NCBI GenBank assembly: GCA_910577765.1
Contig: CAJTOV010000009.1
Coordinates: forward strand, 1 to 56,630
Source: an uncultured Lachnospiraceae bacterium
GTDB taxonomy: Bacteria > Bacillota > Clostridia > Lachnospirales > Lachnospiraceae
Direction of reading: 5' to 3'
Length of the DNA stretch: 56,630 nucleotides
A model generated the notes under the pieces. That model had not been told where the DNA came from. It made no database searches and saw only the letters and a program-made list of their open reading frames with translations. Position numbers and translations under genes: made by a program. Each line of letters begins with the position of its first letter. The stretch's first letter is position 1. This document shows positions 33,274 through 41,069 of this stretch, one piece after another.

Positions 33274-33945
33274 ATGAACAGAATTTACAATCACAGAAAG
33301 CCGGATATGGACGACCTTCTGAACCGGAAGCGGCAGGAGGAATATCTGGCCAGGGCAAGGGCGGCACGGCAGAATCAGGAAACCGGGAAAGTGGAAGACG
33401 GCGGAAACAGCCGGAAACAGCCGAAAAAAGCAGGCCAGGCGGAGAAAGCGGAAAAGTCCGTGGAAGTATGGGATGTTCTGAAAGATTCCGCAGCCCGGAA
33501 AACCCAGGACGCGGCACAGCGCACATGGCCTGTCAGAATGGATGAGTACATCCGGGGGGACAGCTGCCCGCCGCAGGAGGAAACCCCGGAGAAGGCCGGA
33601 GAAGCCACCCCGGAAGAGACCAGGCCCGGAAAGGCCGGAGAAGCCGCCCCAGAGAAGGCCGGTCCCGAGAAAGCAGGCCCGGAGAACCCGGAGAAAGCCG
33701 CCCCGGAAAAGGCCGGCAAAAAACGGAAAGCAGAAAGATGTGTCGCCAATACCGACGAGGTGGAACGGGAGATCCGGAAGCTGAAAAAGCGGAAACAGCA
33801 GTTAGAGCAGCAGATTGCCCAGTCAGGTGACTCCCCGGACCGCCAGCAGAAGCTTCAGAAAGAACTGGATCAGGTAGAAAATGAGCTGAAACAGAAAGAC
33901 ACCGATAGCTACCGGCGCCAGCATACAAAATTCACACGCCTTTAA
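33274..33945 (+). CDS. Lys/Glu/Pro-repeat protein with C-terminal coiled coil
   Basis: 223 aa from ATG 33274 (AGGAGGAAG upstream). N-terminus MNRIYNHRKPDMDDLLNRKRQEEYLARARAARQN is basic and helical. The middle (about 100-150) is built of imperfect PEKAGEA / PEKAGP units. The C-terminal 60 residues form a coiled coil (EVEREIRKLKKRKQQLEQQI). No membrane segment. Unknown family; it may be a cytoplasmic scaffold. It precedes the bactofilin gene, separated by a terminator and repeat copy D. The gap before it (32996-33273) holds nothing I can support. Confidence 0.65.
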   Translation: MNRIYNHRKPDMDDLLNRKRQEEYLARARAARQNQETGKVEDGGNSRKQPKKAGQAEKAEKSVEVWDVLKDSAARKTQDAAQRTWPVRMDEYIRGDSCPPQEETPEKAGEATPEETRPGKAGEAAPEKAGPEKAGPENPEKAAPEKAGKKRKAERCVANTDEVEREIRKLKKRKQQLEQQIAQSGDSPDRQQKLQKELDQVENELKQKDTDSYRRQHTKFTRL

Positions 33946-33953
33946 TCGGTCCG

Positions 33954-33996
33954 GAAAACCTTTCCTCCCGTCTGCTTTCCAGGAGGAAAGGTTTTC
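33954..33996 (+). terminator. Terminator after the coiled-coil protein gene
   Basis: 15-bp perfect stem GAAAACCTTTCCTCC / GGAGGAAAGGTTTTC, 13-nt loop, followed by TTC. Symmetric enough to work on both strands. Confidence 0.8.
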
Positions 33997-33998
33997 TT

Positions 33999-34066
33999 CA
34001 TCGGGGGTCCGTCCGATGCTTCTTGTCCGGCATAGCCGGACAAGAAGATGCCCCGTGAACCGTAAC
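33999..34066. repeat. Dispersed modular palindromic repeat, copy D
   Basis: CATCGG-gggtccgt-CCGATG hairpin, then CTTCTTGTCCGGC-ata-GCCGGACAAGAAG (13-bp perfect arms), then the terminal GCCCCGTGAACCGTAAC. It has two hairpin modules but lacks the long-arm module of copies A-C. Confidence 0.82.
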
Positions 34067-34104
34067 CCTTCCATAAATTTTCCCTAAACTTTTAAAGAAT
34101 CATA

Positions 34105-34133
34105 TTGAAATTTTACGGAAAAATTGATATATT
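34105..34133 (+). promoter_or_regulatory. Promoter of the bactofilin-NlpC/P60 pair
   Basis: TTGAAA (34105-34110), 17-bp spacer, TATATT (34128-34133), 62 nt before the bactofilin ATG. Confidence 0.7.
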
Positions 34134-34195
34134 GTAAATAAAGCATTACAGAAATATCAATTAGCGCTGCACATGCCGGAAAGAAGGATGAGACC

Positions 34196-34636
34196 ATGTT
34201 TATGAGCAAAAAAGAGGAGACAGCCATTAAGGCCGGAAAGGCAGAGACCATTGGAACCCTGATTGGCCAGGGCACGGTCCTGGACGGTACGGTGACTACC
34301 AAAGAGACCATACGGATCGACGGACTGGTCAAGGGAGAGATCCATTCGGAGGGGAACCTGATTGTGGGTGAGACAGGAAGAATCGAAGGAAATGTCCACT
34401 CCCGCAGCGTTCTCAACGCAGGCTACATACATGGCAATCTGAAGGTAGACGAGCGTCTGGAGATTACCAGCACCGGAACCATCGTGGGTGACATTGTGAC
34501 CGTGGCCCTGGTCATTGAGGAGGGCGCCTCCTTTAAGGGCAACTGTTCCATGCAGACCATGGTGAACAAGAGTGATATCAAATCCGAGAGTGGGGAAGCG
34601 GTCAAAGAAGATGTCCTTGAAGAAAAGCAAAAATAA
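34196..34636 (+). CDS. Bactofilin (polymerising cytoskeletal protein)
   Basis: 146 aa. Starts MFMSKKEE after AAGGATGAG. Bactofilin core (about 18-120) of short beta-helix turns: TLIGQGTVLDGTVTTKETIRIDGLVKGEIHSEGNLIVGETGRIEGNV and NLKVDERLEITSTGTIVGDI. These assemble into membrane-associated filaments without nucleotide and recruit cell-wall enzymes. The tail is acidic. The next gene, a membrane-bound NlpC/P60 peptidase, starts inside its last 26 bp, which strongly suggests a functional pair. Confidence 0.93.
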   Translation: MFMSKKEETAIKAGKAETIGTLIGQGTVLDGTVTTKETIRIDGLVKGEIHSEGNLIVGETGRIEGNVHSRSVLNAGYIHGNLKVDERLEITSTGTIVGDIVTVALVIEEGASFKGNCSMQTMVNKSDIKSESGEAVKEDVLEEKQK

Positions 34637-35690
34637 GAAAAAACTCAAAAAGGAATTATTTTTAAATTATACCGTAATGCTCCTGCCTCATTCCCAGGAT
34701 AAGCCGATTCATTTCAAGATTCCGGTATGGGTATTCCTGGGAACCTTTGTGTCCATGTTTGCCCTTTTGTGCCTGACCATGTTTTTCTCCTATTCTTCGT
34801 ACCATTTGAAAAATGTGGCAGACCAGAAGCGGGTTCTGGAGGCAGAGCTGTCCCAGATGGAAGTGGAGAAGGCCAGACTGGCGGAGGAGAAGCGGAGACT
34901 GACCAACGAGAATATCATGATCGCCAGGGAGAATGAGATTCTGGCAGAGAACCAGGATGAGCAGGCCCAGGAGCTGGAAAAGCTGAAAAACCTGTCAGAG
35001 CAGACCCAGAAGGACCTGGAGGCACTGTTTGAGCGGGAGAATGATATGCGGGACCAGCTTGGTATTGATGAGGCAGAGCCCCGGACCCAGGAGGAGCCGG
35101 TAACCGGAGACAGCTCATCCGCAGACCAGGACGGCGTCCGTCCGGCCTATTTCCAGGCCCGTTCCCAGCGGGTGCCTACGGTAGGCGCTTACGCCTTGTC
35201 CCCGGCCAGTGTCCAGGGAGTGGAGGAGGAACTGCGTTCTCTCCAGAAGCAGATTCAGCAGCAGGACGAGAGCTATGATACCATAGCCACGGAGATTGAC
35301 AAGAAGGAAGAACAGAAGAAGCGGGACCAGCTGCGCAGCCGGGTGGTCAGCTATGCCCTCCAGTTCGTGGGCAATGCCTATGTCTACGGCGGCCGAGATC
35401 CCCATACAGGGGTGGACTGCTCCGGCTTCAGCAGTTATGTGCTGGGCAATGTGGCAGGGGTATCCCTGAACCGGACAGCCAGCGCCCAGTCTCAGCAGGG
35501 AAGAAGCGTGACCATTGAGAATGCCCGTCCGGGAGACCTGATTTTCTACGAGTCCGGCGGCCATGTGAACCATGTAGCCATCTATATCGGCAATGGCCAG
35601 GTGGTCCATGCCTCCAACGAGCGGACCGGAATCATTGTATCCAACTGGAACTACCGGACTCCGGCAGCCATCAAAAATATGATTGATTAA
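34611..35690 (+). CDS. Membrane-anchored coiled-coil NlpC/P60 peptidoglycan hydrolase
   Basis: 359 aa from ATG 34611; a GTG at 34572 would extend it deeper into bactofilin but has no ribosome-binding site. Very basic N-terminus (KKSKNKKKLKKE), one membrane segment (about 39-60), a long extracellular coiled coil (about 65-155, VLEAELSQMEVEKARLAEEKRRL), an acidic linker, a second short helix (VEEELRSLQKQIQQQDE), and an NlpC/P60 domain (about 243-359) with Cys270 in GVDCSGFSS, His321 in NHVAIYIGN. It cuts stem peptides outside the membrane. Layout recalls M23 partners of bactofilins, but with an NlpC/P60 head. Confidence 0.93.
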   Translation: MSLKKSKNKKKLKKELFLNYTVMLLPHSQDKPIHFKIPVWVFLGTFVSMFALLCLTMFFSYSSYHLKNVADQKRVLEAELSQMEVEKARLAEEKRRLTNENIMIARENEILAENQDEQAQELEKLKNLSEQTQKDLEALFERENDMRDQLGIDEAEPRTQEEPVTGDSSSADQDGVRPAYFQARSQRVPTVGAYALSPASVQGVEEELRSLQKQIQQQDESYDTIATEIDKKEEQKKRDQLRSRVVSYALQFVGNAYVYGGRDPHTGVDCSGFSSYVLGNVAGVSLNRTASAQSQQGRSVTIENARPGDLIFYESGGHVNHVAIYIGNGQVVHASNERTGIIVSNWNYRTPAAIKNMID

Positions 35691-35694
35691 CAAA

Positions 35695-35729
35695 AGCACC
35701 CCTTTCCTGATTCTCCGGAAAGGGGTGCT
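35695..35729 (+). terminator. Terminator after the NlpC/P60 gene
   Basis: 13-bp stem AGCACCCCTTTCC / GGAAAGGGGTGCT, loop TGATTCTCC; a lone ACTGTTAC repeat end follows at 35739. Confidence 0.75.
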
Positions 35730-35774
35730 GGCAGTTTAACTGTTACGGTACCTGGAAACAGCAGCAGGAAAGGA

Positions 35775-36701
35775 TTAAGCCTTTTTGCTGAGTTTCATTT
35801 TCCGCCCCTGGGGGCGTGGGGCAGCCGCGGTCTGCTGGTAGGCGCCGGTGCCTCTGGCGTAGGGGGCCTTCTTATGGCCGGACGGCTGCTTTGCCGCCGG
35901 TTTGTGGCTGGCGGCTTCCTGACTGCCGGAGACTTCCGGCTTCCGGTTCTGCCCCGGCAGAGCGGCGGCTTCCTGGGAGGCTTCCGGCCTCTGGTCCGGC
36001 AGGGCAGCGGCTTCCTGGGAAACTTCCGGTGTCCGGTCCTGGCCGGAAGCATCGGAAACCTCCTGGGACTCCTCCTGGGAGCCGGTTTCACCGGTCTGCT
36101 CTGCAGCGGTTCCATTTTCTCCTCTCATGGCCTCGGCCGCCTGTTCCATGGCTTCCTTCTGTTCCGCATCCGTGGGAAGCTGCTCATAGCGTCCGCTGGC
36201 AATAAATTCCTTCTCTGCCTTTAAGATCGCCTTTACCTTGGCGTTCTCATGCATCAGCAGGGCCATCTTCTGGCCTTTGGGAATATGGGGGTCATTGGCA
36301 ATGCCGTTGACCCGGGCCATGGCAGTGCCCATGTAGTTGGCTTTCAGGCGCTGAACATCTTCTTTGGTCTTACAGTTCTTCAGCGCATTCTTATACCCCT
36401 TCTGCTGGGCCTGAATCTCCTTGGCCTTCTGGTAGGCAGCCGGATCCTCCCTCTGAAGATACTCCATTTCCTCCTGGGTCAGCTTCTTGCCGCTGTTCAT
36501 CTTATTGATGATGGCTTCCTTGCCGCTGCTTTTCTGCCGCTGTTCCCGCATCTCCTCCAGGTGGCGGATCATGGGGTCCTCCTGAATCTGGGATTTTTCC
36601 TGAAATTTTCCCTTTTCCTTTTTCTCGTCCCAGCGGCTCTGAAGCTTCATCAGACTGGCGTAGGCTCCGGCTGTTCCGGAGAACATATTGATTCCGAACA
36701 T
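35775..36701 (-). CDS. Ala/Gln/Glu-rich protein, unknown function
   Basis: 308 aa; GGAGG about 11 nt before ATG. Residues 1-190 are helical and charged (YASLMKLQSRWDEKKEKGKFQ; EEMEYLQREDPAAYQKAKEIQAQQKGYKNALKNCKTKEDVQRLK; FIASGRYEQLPTDAEQK). Residues 200-265 contain near-repeats PEVSQEAAALPDQRPE / PEASQEAAALPGQNRK, and the end is basic (KKAPYARG, GRKMKLSKKA). No signal peptide. It converges with the NlpC/P60 gene. The N-terminal MFGINMFSGTAGAYASLM looks like a conserved anchor. Unrecognised family. Confidence 0.7.
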   Translation of the reverse strand: MFGINMFSGTAGAYASLMKLQSRWDEKKEKGKFQEKSQIQEDPMIRHLEEMREQRQKSSGKEAIINKMNSGKKLTQEEMEYLQREDPAAYQKAKEIQAQQKGYKNALKNCKTKEDVQRLKANYMGTAMARVNGIANDPHIPKGQKMALLMHENAKVKAILKAEKEFIASGRYEQLPTDAEQKEAMEQAAEAMRGENGTAAEQTGETGSQEESQEVSDASGQDRTPEVSQEAAALPDQRPEASQEAAALPGQNRKPEVSGSQEAASHKPAAKQPSGHKKAPYARGTGAYQQTAAAPRPQGRKMKLSKKA

Positions 36702-36764
36702 GGATGGAAACGCCTCCTTTCTTATGCTTGTTATATCGTCGGAAACGGTTAAAAGTTAACGGGT

Positions 36765-38159
36765 TTACAGAAAATGGAAGGTACAGCCGCATCTTCCGTT
36801 CTCCTTGGTCTGGTACAGGGCCTGGTCGGCCTGGCGGAACAGTTCGTCATTATAGCCCTGCTCGGAGAAAGCCACCCCAACACTCAGGGAAAACCTGGGT
36901 AGATCATTCTGGGGATGCTGCAGGGTCCAGTTGATCCGCTCCACTTTGTCGCGGATGATCTCGGTCCGGTCTGCCTGGATATCCTCCAGAAGGATGGCGA
37001 ACTCATCCCCGCCGATCCGGAGCACATGGTCCTGGGCACGGAAATTCTCCCGCAGCAGGTTGGCAGTACGGATCAGGGCCCGGTCCCCGGTCTCGTGGCC
37101 GTAATTGTCGTTGATGGATTTGAATACATCCACATCAATCAGCATCAGGGTCAGGGGCTGGGGCGCATCCTGGAACCGGAGTTTCAGCTGTTCAAAGGCT
37201 TCCCGGTTCAAAAGGCCGGTAAGGGCATCGGTCTCGGCCTTGTAGCGCAGCATGTTCTGGTTGGCCTGGGCAATCTTGAACACATTGTTGTAGGTAATGG
37301 CCAGATACTTGAACTCATAGGCGCCGGTAATGTCCAGGGCGTGATTGTTCTTCATGCAGTTGATGTATACCCGGATGGGTCTGAGAATCAGCATGGCAAT
37401 CATCATATAGGCCATAATCACCAGACCGACAATCAGAGCCGTATAAACGCTCTGGCGGATCAGGGCGCTTCTTACACGGGATTCACTTTCCAGCTGGCGC
37501 ATGCTGCAGCTGGAAATGACATTGGTGGTGACACTGGAAAGCTTTTCATTGGTTTCTTTTTTCATGTGCTGGTATTCGGAACCAAACACAAGCTGGTAGG
37601 CTGCTGTCAGCTTTTCCCTGGAAGAATATCCAAGCTCTTCTTCTGTAAGGGACCAGGTCTGCAGTCTGGTGGGCAGAACGGACATGTCCACGCCGGCAGA
37701 CACAGCCGCCAGCTTCATGGCGTGGATCTCCAGTTCCATCAGGGCATTGGATGTGTCCAGGGCCTGGGAAAGCAGCTCCAGGGAGACCGTGTCCTCTTCT
37801 CCGGCATGATCTTTCATGGACAGAAGCGCCTGGTCCCTTCTCTGGGTTACCTCTGCTTCCGTAAAATAAGCATCCGCATAGCGGCTGTCCTGGAAAATCA
37901 CATACTGGCGGGCCTGCTCTGTCAGATAGTCGGAGCCCAGGGACATATTCATCACATCCGTCTCTGTCAGGATGTATTCCTTGGTCATGTTGACCAGGGT
38001 ATGGCAGTGGTTCAGGACGCTGAAGATTCCAGCCCCGATCAGTACCGCAACCAGAAGGGTGCATGCCACGATCCAGAAGCTTAAGGTCTGGATGCGGATG
38101 CCCCTCAGGCTGGGCTTTTTACTTTCTTCGGATACAGTTTCCTTGATCTGTTCACTCAT
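36765..38159 (-). CDS. Membrane diguanylate cyclase (GGDEF)
   Basis: 464 aa from ATG 38159 (AAAGGAAC 7 nt upstream); the GTG at 38174 would precede its own ribosome-binding site. Two membrane segments (about 28-50 and 232-257) enclose a helical extracellular sensor with conserved-looking EEDTVSLELLSQALDTSNALMELEIHAMKLA. The GGDEF domain (about 300-464) has the intact motif GGDEF (383-387), DALTGLLNREAFEQ at its start and an inhibitory I-site R374-x-x-D377 exactly five residues before GGDEF. It makes c-di-GMP and should be product-inhibited. The ligand of the sensor is unknown. Confidence 0.93.
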   Translation of the reverse strand: MSEQIKETVSEESKKPSLRGIRIQTLSFWIVACTLLVAVLIGAGIFSVLNHCHTLVNMTKEYILTETDVMNMSLGSDYLTEQARQYVIFQDSRYADAYFTEAEVTQRRDQALLSMKDHAGEEDTVSLELLSQALDTSNALMELEIHAMKLAAVSAGVDMSVLPTRLQTWSLTEEELGYSSREKLTAAYQLVFGSEYQHMKKETNEKLSSVTTNVISSCSMRQLESESRVRSALIRQSVYTALIVGLVIMAYMMIAMLILRPIRVYINCMKNNHALDITGAYEFKYLAITYNNVFKIAQANQNMLRYKAETDALTGLLNREAFEQLKLRFQDAPQPLTLMLIDVDVFKSINDNYGHETGDRALIRTANLLRENFRAQDHVLRIGGDEFAILLEDIQADRTEIIRDKVERINWTLQHPQNDLPRFSLSVGVAFSEQGYNDELFRQADQALYQTKENGRCGCTFHFL

Positions 38160-38192
38160 ATAGGTTCCTTTCACCTGGCCGGCAGCCCTGGT

Positions 38193-38852
38193 TTAACCGG
38201 GAAGGTCCTCCACCCGGTTAAGGCCGGAGCCTCTGGCTATTTTCTTGGATTTGCGCCACAGAACGAAAAAGGCCAGAAGAAGCAGTACCACACCGATGGC
38301 AAAGACGATCTGTACACCGGTGACAAATACATACTCAATCACAAGCGGTTCTCCCATCTCCTTGATCTCTGCCTCGGTATAGCCAAGTTCTTCCAGGTAT
38401 TCATTGTAATAGTTTACCAGATTTCCTTCCAGGGGCTTGACCACGCCTTCCATGGGAACCTTTGTGGCGGGCTCGGCGCCGGAGGCCAGAAACTCAAAGG
38501 TCTCTTCCGTCAGCCTGTCGAGAGCAGCCACATCATCCTGGCGGCACTTAAGGGCAATAAAGCCGGTGGAAGTGGGAAGCAGATAGTAGTTGCCGGATTT
38601 GCGGCTGCCGCTGCGGGAGCCGTCAGAACGTTTGGTATAGGTGCTCTCGGAGGCAAAGTAGTCAAAGGAGTAGACCACGTCCCCTTTTACATGGGTGCCT
38701 TTCTTGACTTCCTTGCCGTCCAGCATGTCCTGGAAGCTGACAGCCGGCATCAAGGTGGTAAACATCAGGGGACCGCTCTGGTAGAGCACCATCCCGGCAA
38801 TTGCAAACATAAACAGAATATTGAGGCTGAATGCGCGTAACAGATTTTTCAT
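38193..38852 (-). CDS. Two-pass membrane protein, unknown function
   Basis: 219 aa. Hydrophobic segments at about 8-27 and 177-199 enclose an extracellular domain (SFQDMLDGKEVKKGTHVKGDVVYSFDYFASESTYTKRSDGSR) and a basic cytoplasmic tail (RKSKKIARGSGLNR). Ribosome-binding site AAGGAGAACTGTCACA. Paired with the gene at 38881 (28-bp gap) and upstream of the GGDEF gene on the same strand, so the three may be one operon. Family not certain (it resembles DUF6709-type proteins from memory). Confidence 0.7.
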   Translation of the reverse strand: MKNLLRAFSLNILFMFAIAGMVLYQSGPLMFTTLMPAVSFQDMLDGKEVKKGTHVKGDVVYSFDYFASESTYTKRSDGSRSGSRKSGNYYLLPTSTGFIALKCRQDDVAALDRLTEETFEFLASGAEPATKVPMEGVVKPLEGNLVNYYNEYLEELGYTEAEIKEMGEPLVIEYVFVTGVQIVFAIGVVLLLLAFFVLWRKSKKIARGSGLNRVEDLPG

Positions 38853-38880
38853 TGTGACAGTTCTCCTTGGTTATGTAAAT

Positions 38881-39483
38881 TTATTTCTCAGGACGGCCTT
38901 TTTTGTTGACGCCCAGGGCATGGTTCACCTGCTCCTGGAAGGCTTCCGCAAAGGTCTTAAAGGCAGCGGCCTCTTCCGGCTGCTGGATGTTCACCTGGCA
39001 TTCCTTGCCCATCTTGGTGTTGCTGGCATCTACCTGGATCTGCCAGACATTCTTCTTGTCATTGGGGAAATGCAGCTGTACACAGTAGGCATTGCCCCCT
39101 ACAAACGCCAGGGTGTCTGCGCTCATTCTGGCAGGCTGGGTATAGACGATCTTGCCGCCTTCCACCCCGATGGGAACCACCCACATGTGGTCGGTCTGGT
39201 CAGGCCGGAATCCTACGGCATAGTAGTGGTACACCTCCCGGCGCATGGTGCGGGAGCCGTATACTTCTTTGCTGTGGGCGTATGCGGCCATATACTGGGA
39301 CCCTTCCGGGATGATCTGGTCGATCAGCTTGCGGATCTCTGCTTTCTCCTGGCTGTTGACGCCTTTTTTCTCATCAATGGATATCTTGATAAAGATGATC
39401 ACAAAGGCTACGGCAAAAAAAGCAAGGCCGATCAGCAGCACCTGCGGGCTCACTCCCAGGTAGTCAGCCATTTTCTGAATCAT
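38881..39483 (-). CDS. Membrane-anchored protein paired with the 38193 gene
   Basis: 200 aa from ATG 39483 (AGGAGGAA upstream), not the longer frame to 39543. One membrane segment (about 16-35, VLLIGLAFFAVAFVIIFIKI), then a soluble alpha/beta domain (YGSRTMRREVYHYYAVGFRP; WVVPIGVEGGKIVYTQPARMS). The basic C-terminus ends KKGRPEK. No recognised catalytic motif. First gene of the three-gene minus-strand cluster that ends with the diguanylate cyclase. Confidence 0.68.
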   Translation of the reverse strand: MIQKMADYLGVSPQVLLIGLAFFAVAFVIIFIKISIDEKKGVNSQEKAEIRKLIDQIIPEGSQYMAAYAHSKEVYGSRTMRREVYHYYAVGFRPDQTDHMWVVPIGVEGGKIVYTQPARMSADTLAFVGGNAYCVQLHFPNDKKNVWQIQVDASNTKMGKECQVNIQQPEEAAAFKTFAEAFQEQVNHALGVNKKGRPEK

Positions 39484-39612
39484 GATAAAGTTCCTCCTTG
39501 ATAATGAATTGTTTCCATGTAAATGTATCATAAAAAGTGACAAGATTCAATAGTCATATGGAAGTTTTTTCATGAGATGTAACAGAAGATTGGGGATTGT
39601 TTTCTGTTTCCA

Positions 39613-39641
39613 TTGACATGGAATTGCCAGGTGCCTATAAT
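39613..39641 (+). promoter_or_regulatory. Consensus promoter of the NSS symporter gene
   Basis: TTGACA (39613-39618), 17-bp spacer, TATAAT (39636-39641): a perfect SigA consensus, 29 nt before the ATG, so the mRNA leader is very short. Confidence 0.85.
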
Positions 39642-39670
39642 AAGCCAGAGACGGAAAATTGGAGGAAGTT

Positions 39671-41008
39671 ATGGAAACACAAAAAGGACATAAAAGAGAC
39701 CGGTTCGGCACCCGGTGGGGATTTATTCTGGCCTGTATCGGCTCGGCTGTGGGTATGGGAAATATCTGGATGTTTCCTACCCGGGTCTCCCGGTTCGGCG
39801 GAGGGGCCTTTCTGATCTGGTATTTTCTGTTCGTAGTGCTGGTGGGAGCCACAGGGGTCATTGAGGAAATGAGCTTCGGGCGGGCGTCCAGGTCCGGTCC
39901 TGTAGATGCGTTCGGAATGGCATGCAGACCCCGGGGGATGGAGAAATTCGGGGAGGCCGTGGGTCTGATCCCGGTTCTGGGGTCCATGGCCATGGCTATC
40001 GGTTATTCGGTGGTTATGGGCTGGATTTTACGGTATACGGCAGGGGTGTTTGCAGGGACTACCCTGGCTCCGGCCACTGTGGAGGAATTCAGCGGGGCCT
40101 TCGGCACCATGGCTTCTGCCTTCGGAAACAATCTGTGGCAGCTGACAGCCGTGGCCGCGGCCTTTATGATCCTGGTGTCCGGTGTGGGCCGGGGAATCGA
40201 GAAGGTCAACAAGGTGCTGATGCCGGTGTTCTTCTTTCTGTTTCTGGGCCTGGGGGTGTATATCCTGTTCCAGCCGGGAGCAGTCCAGGGCTACCGGTAT
40301 ATATTCCGCATTGATCCGGATATGCTTCTGAATCCCGAGGTGGTCATCTATGCCATGGGCCAGGCATTTTTCTCCCTGTCCGTGGCCGGCAACGGGACCC
40401 TGATCTACGGCTCTTACTTAGGGGATCAGGAGGACATTCCGGCTTCTGCCAGGAACGTGGCCTTTTTCGACACCCTGGCAGCGATGCTGGCGGCTCTGGT
40501 ACTGATCCCGGCCATGGCCACCGTAGGCGCCCGGCTGGACCAGGGCGGCCCCGGGCTTATGTTTATCTTCCTGCCCAACCTGTTCAAAGGCATGGCGGGA
40601 GGAACCGTGATCGCGGCGGTGTTCTTCGTGGCAGTGACATTTGCCGGGATCACCTCCCTGATCAATCTCTACGAGGCCCCCATAGCCACGGTCCAGGAGA
40701 AGTTCCGTTTAAGCAGGAGAAATGCCTGCATGGCTGTGGGCCTGACAGGGGCTGTGGTGTCTGTTTGCATCCAGGGAATCGTGTCCGCATGGATGGATGT
40801 GGTGTCCATCTATATCTGCCCGCTGGGAGCTGGGATTGCCAGCGTCATGTTCTTCTGGGTCCTGGGCAGTGATTATGCCCGCAGGGAGGCTTCCCGGGGC
40901 AGTAAGAAGCCTCTGGGCAGCTGGTTCTGTCCTCTGGGGAAATATGTGTTTACCGGCATGTGCTTCCTGGTGCTGGCAGTCGGCGCCATGATGGGCGGAA
41001 TCGGATAA
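39671..41008 (+). CDS. Sodium-dependent amino acid symporter (NSS/SNF family)
   Basis: 445 aa from ATG 39671 (GGAGGAAG upstream). Family N-terminus RFGTRWGFILACIGSAVGMGNIWMFPTRVSRFGGGAFLIWYF includes the unwound TM1 that holds Na+ and substrate; about 11-12 membrane segments (LeuT fold). GQAFFSLSVAGNGTLIYGSYL is the TM6 region. It imports an amino acid or amine with Na+; substrate not predictable. Confidence 0.94.
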   Translation: METQKGHKRDRFGTRWGFILACIGSAVGMGNIWMFPTRVSRFGGGAFLIWYFLFVVLVGATGVIEEMSFGRASRSGPVDAFGMACRPRGMEKFGEAVGLIPVLGSMAMAIGYSVVMGWILRYTAGVFAGTTLAPATVEEFSGAFGTMASAFGNNLWQLTAVAAAFMILVSGVGRGIEKVNKVLMPVFFFLFLGLGVYILFQPGAVQGYRYIFRIDPDMLLNPEVVIYAMGQAFFSLSVAGNGTLIYGSYLGDQEDIPASARNVAFFDTLAAMLAALVLIPAMATVGARLDQGGPGLMFIFLPNLFKGMAGGTVIAAVFFVAVTFAGITSLINLYEAPIATVQEKFRLSRRNACMAVGLTGAVVSVCIQGIVSAWMDVVSIYICPLGAGIASVMFFWVLGSDYARREASRGSKKPLGSWFCPLGKYVFTGMCFLVLAVGAMMGGIG

Positions 41009-41010
41009 TT

Positions 41011-41048
41011 GTTTACAGCCGGACGGGGACATGCCCGTGAACCGTAAC
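41011..41048. repeat. Terminal-module fragment of the dispersed repeat, copy E
   Basis: GTTTACAGCCGGACGGGGACATGCCCGTGAACCGTAAC-type sequence: a small hairpin GACGGG/CCCGTG and the shared end CCCGTGAACCGTAAC, immediately before the ABC-class ATPase gene. Confidence 0.55.
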
Positions 41049-41069
41049 GATCATGCAGGAAAGGGGAAT

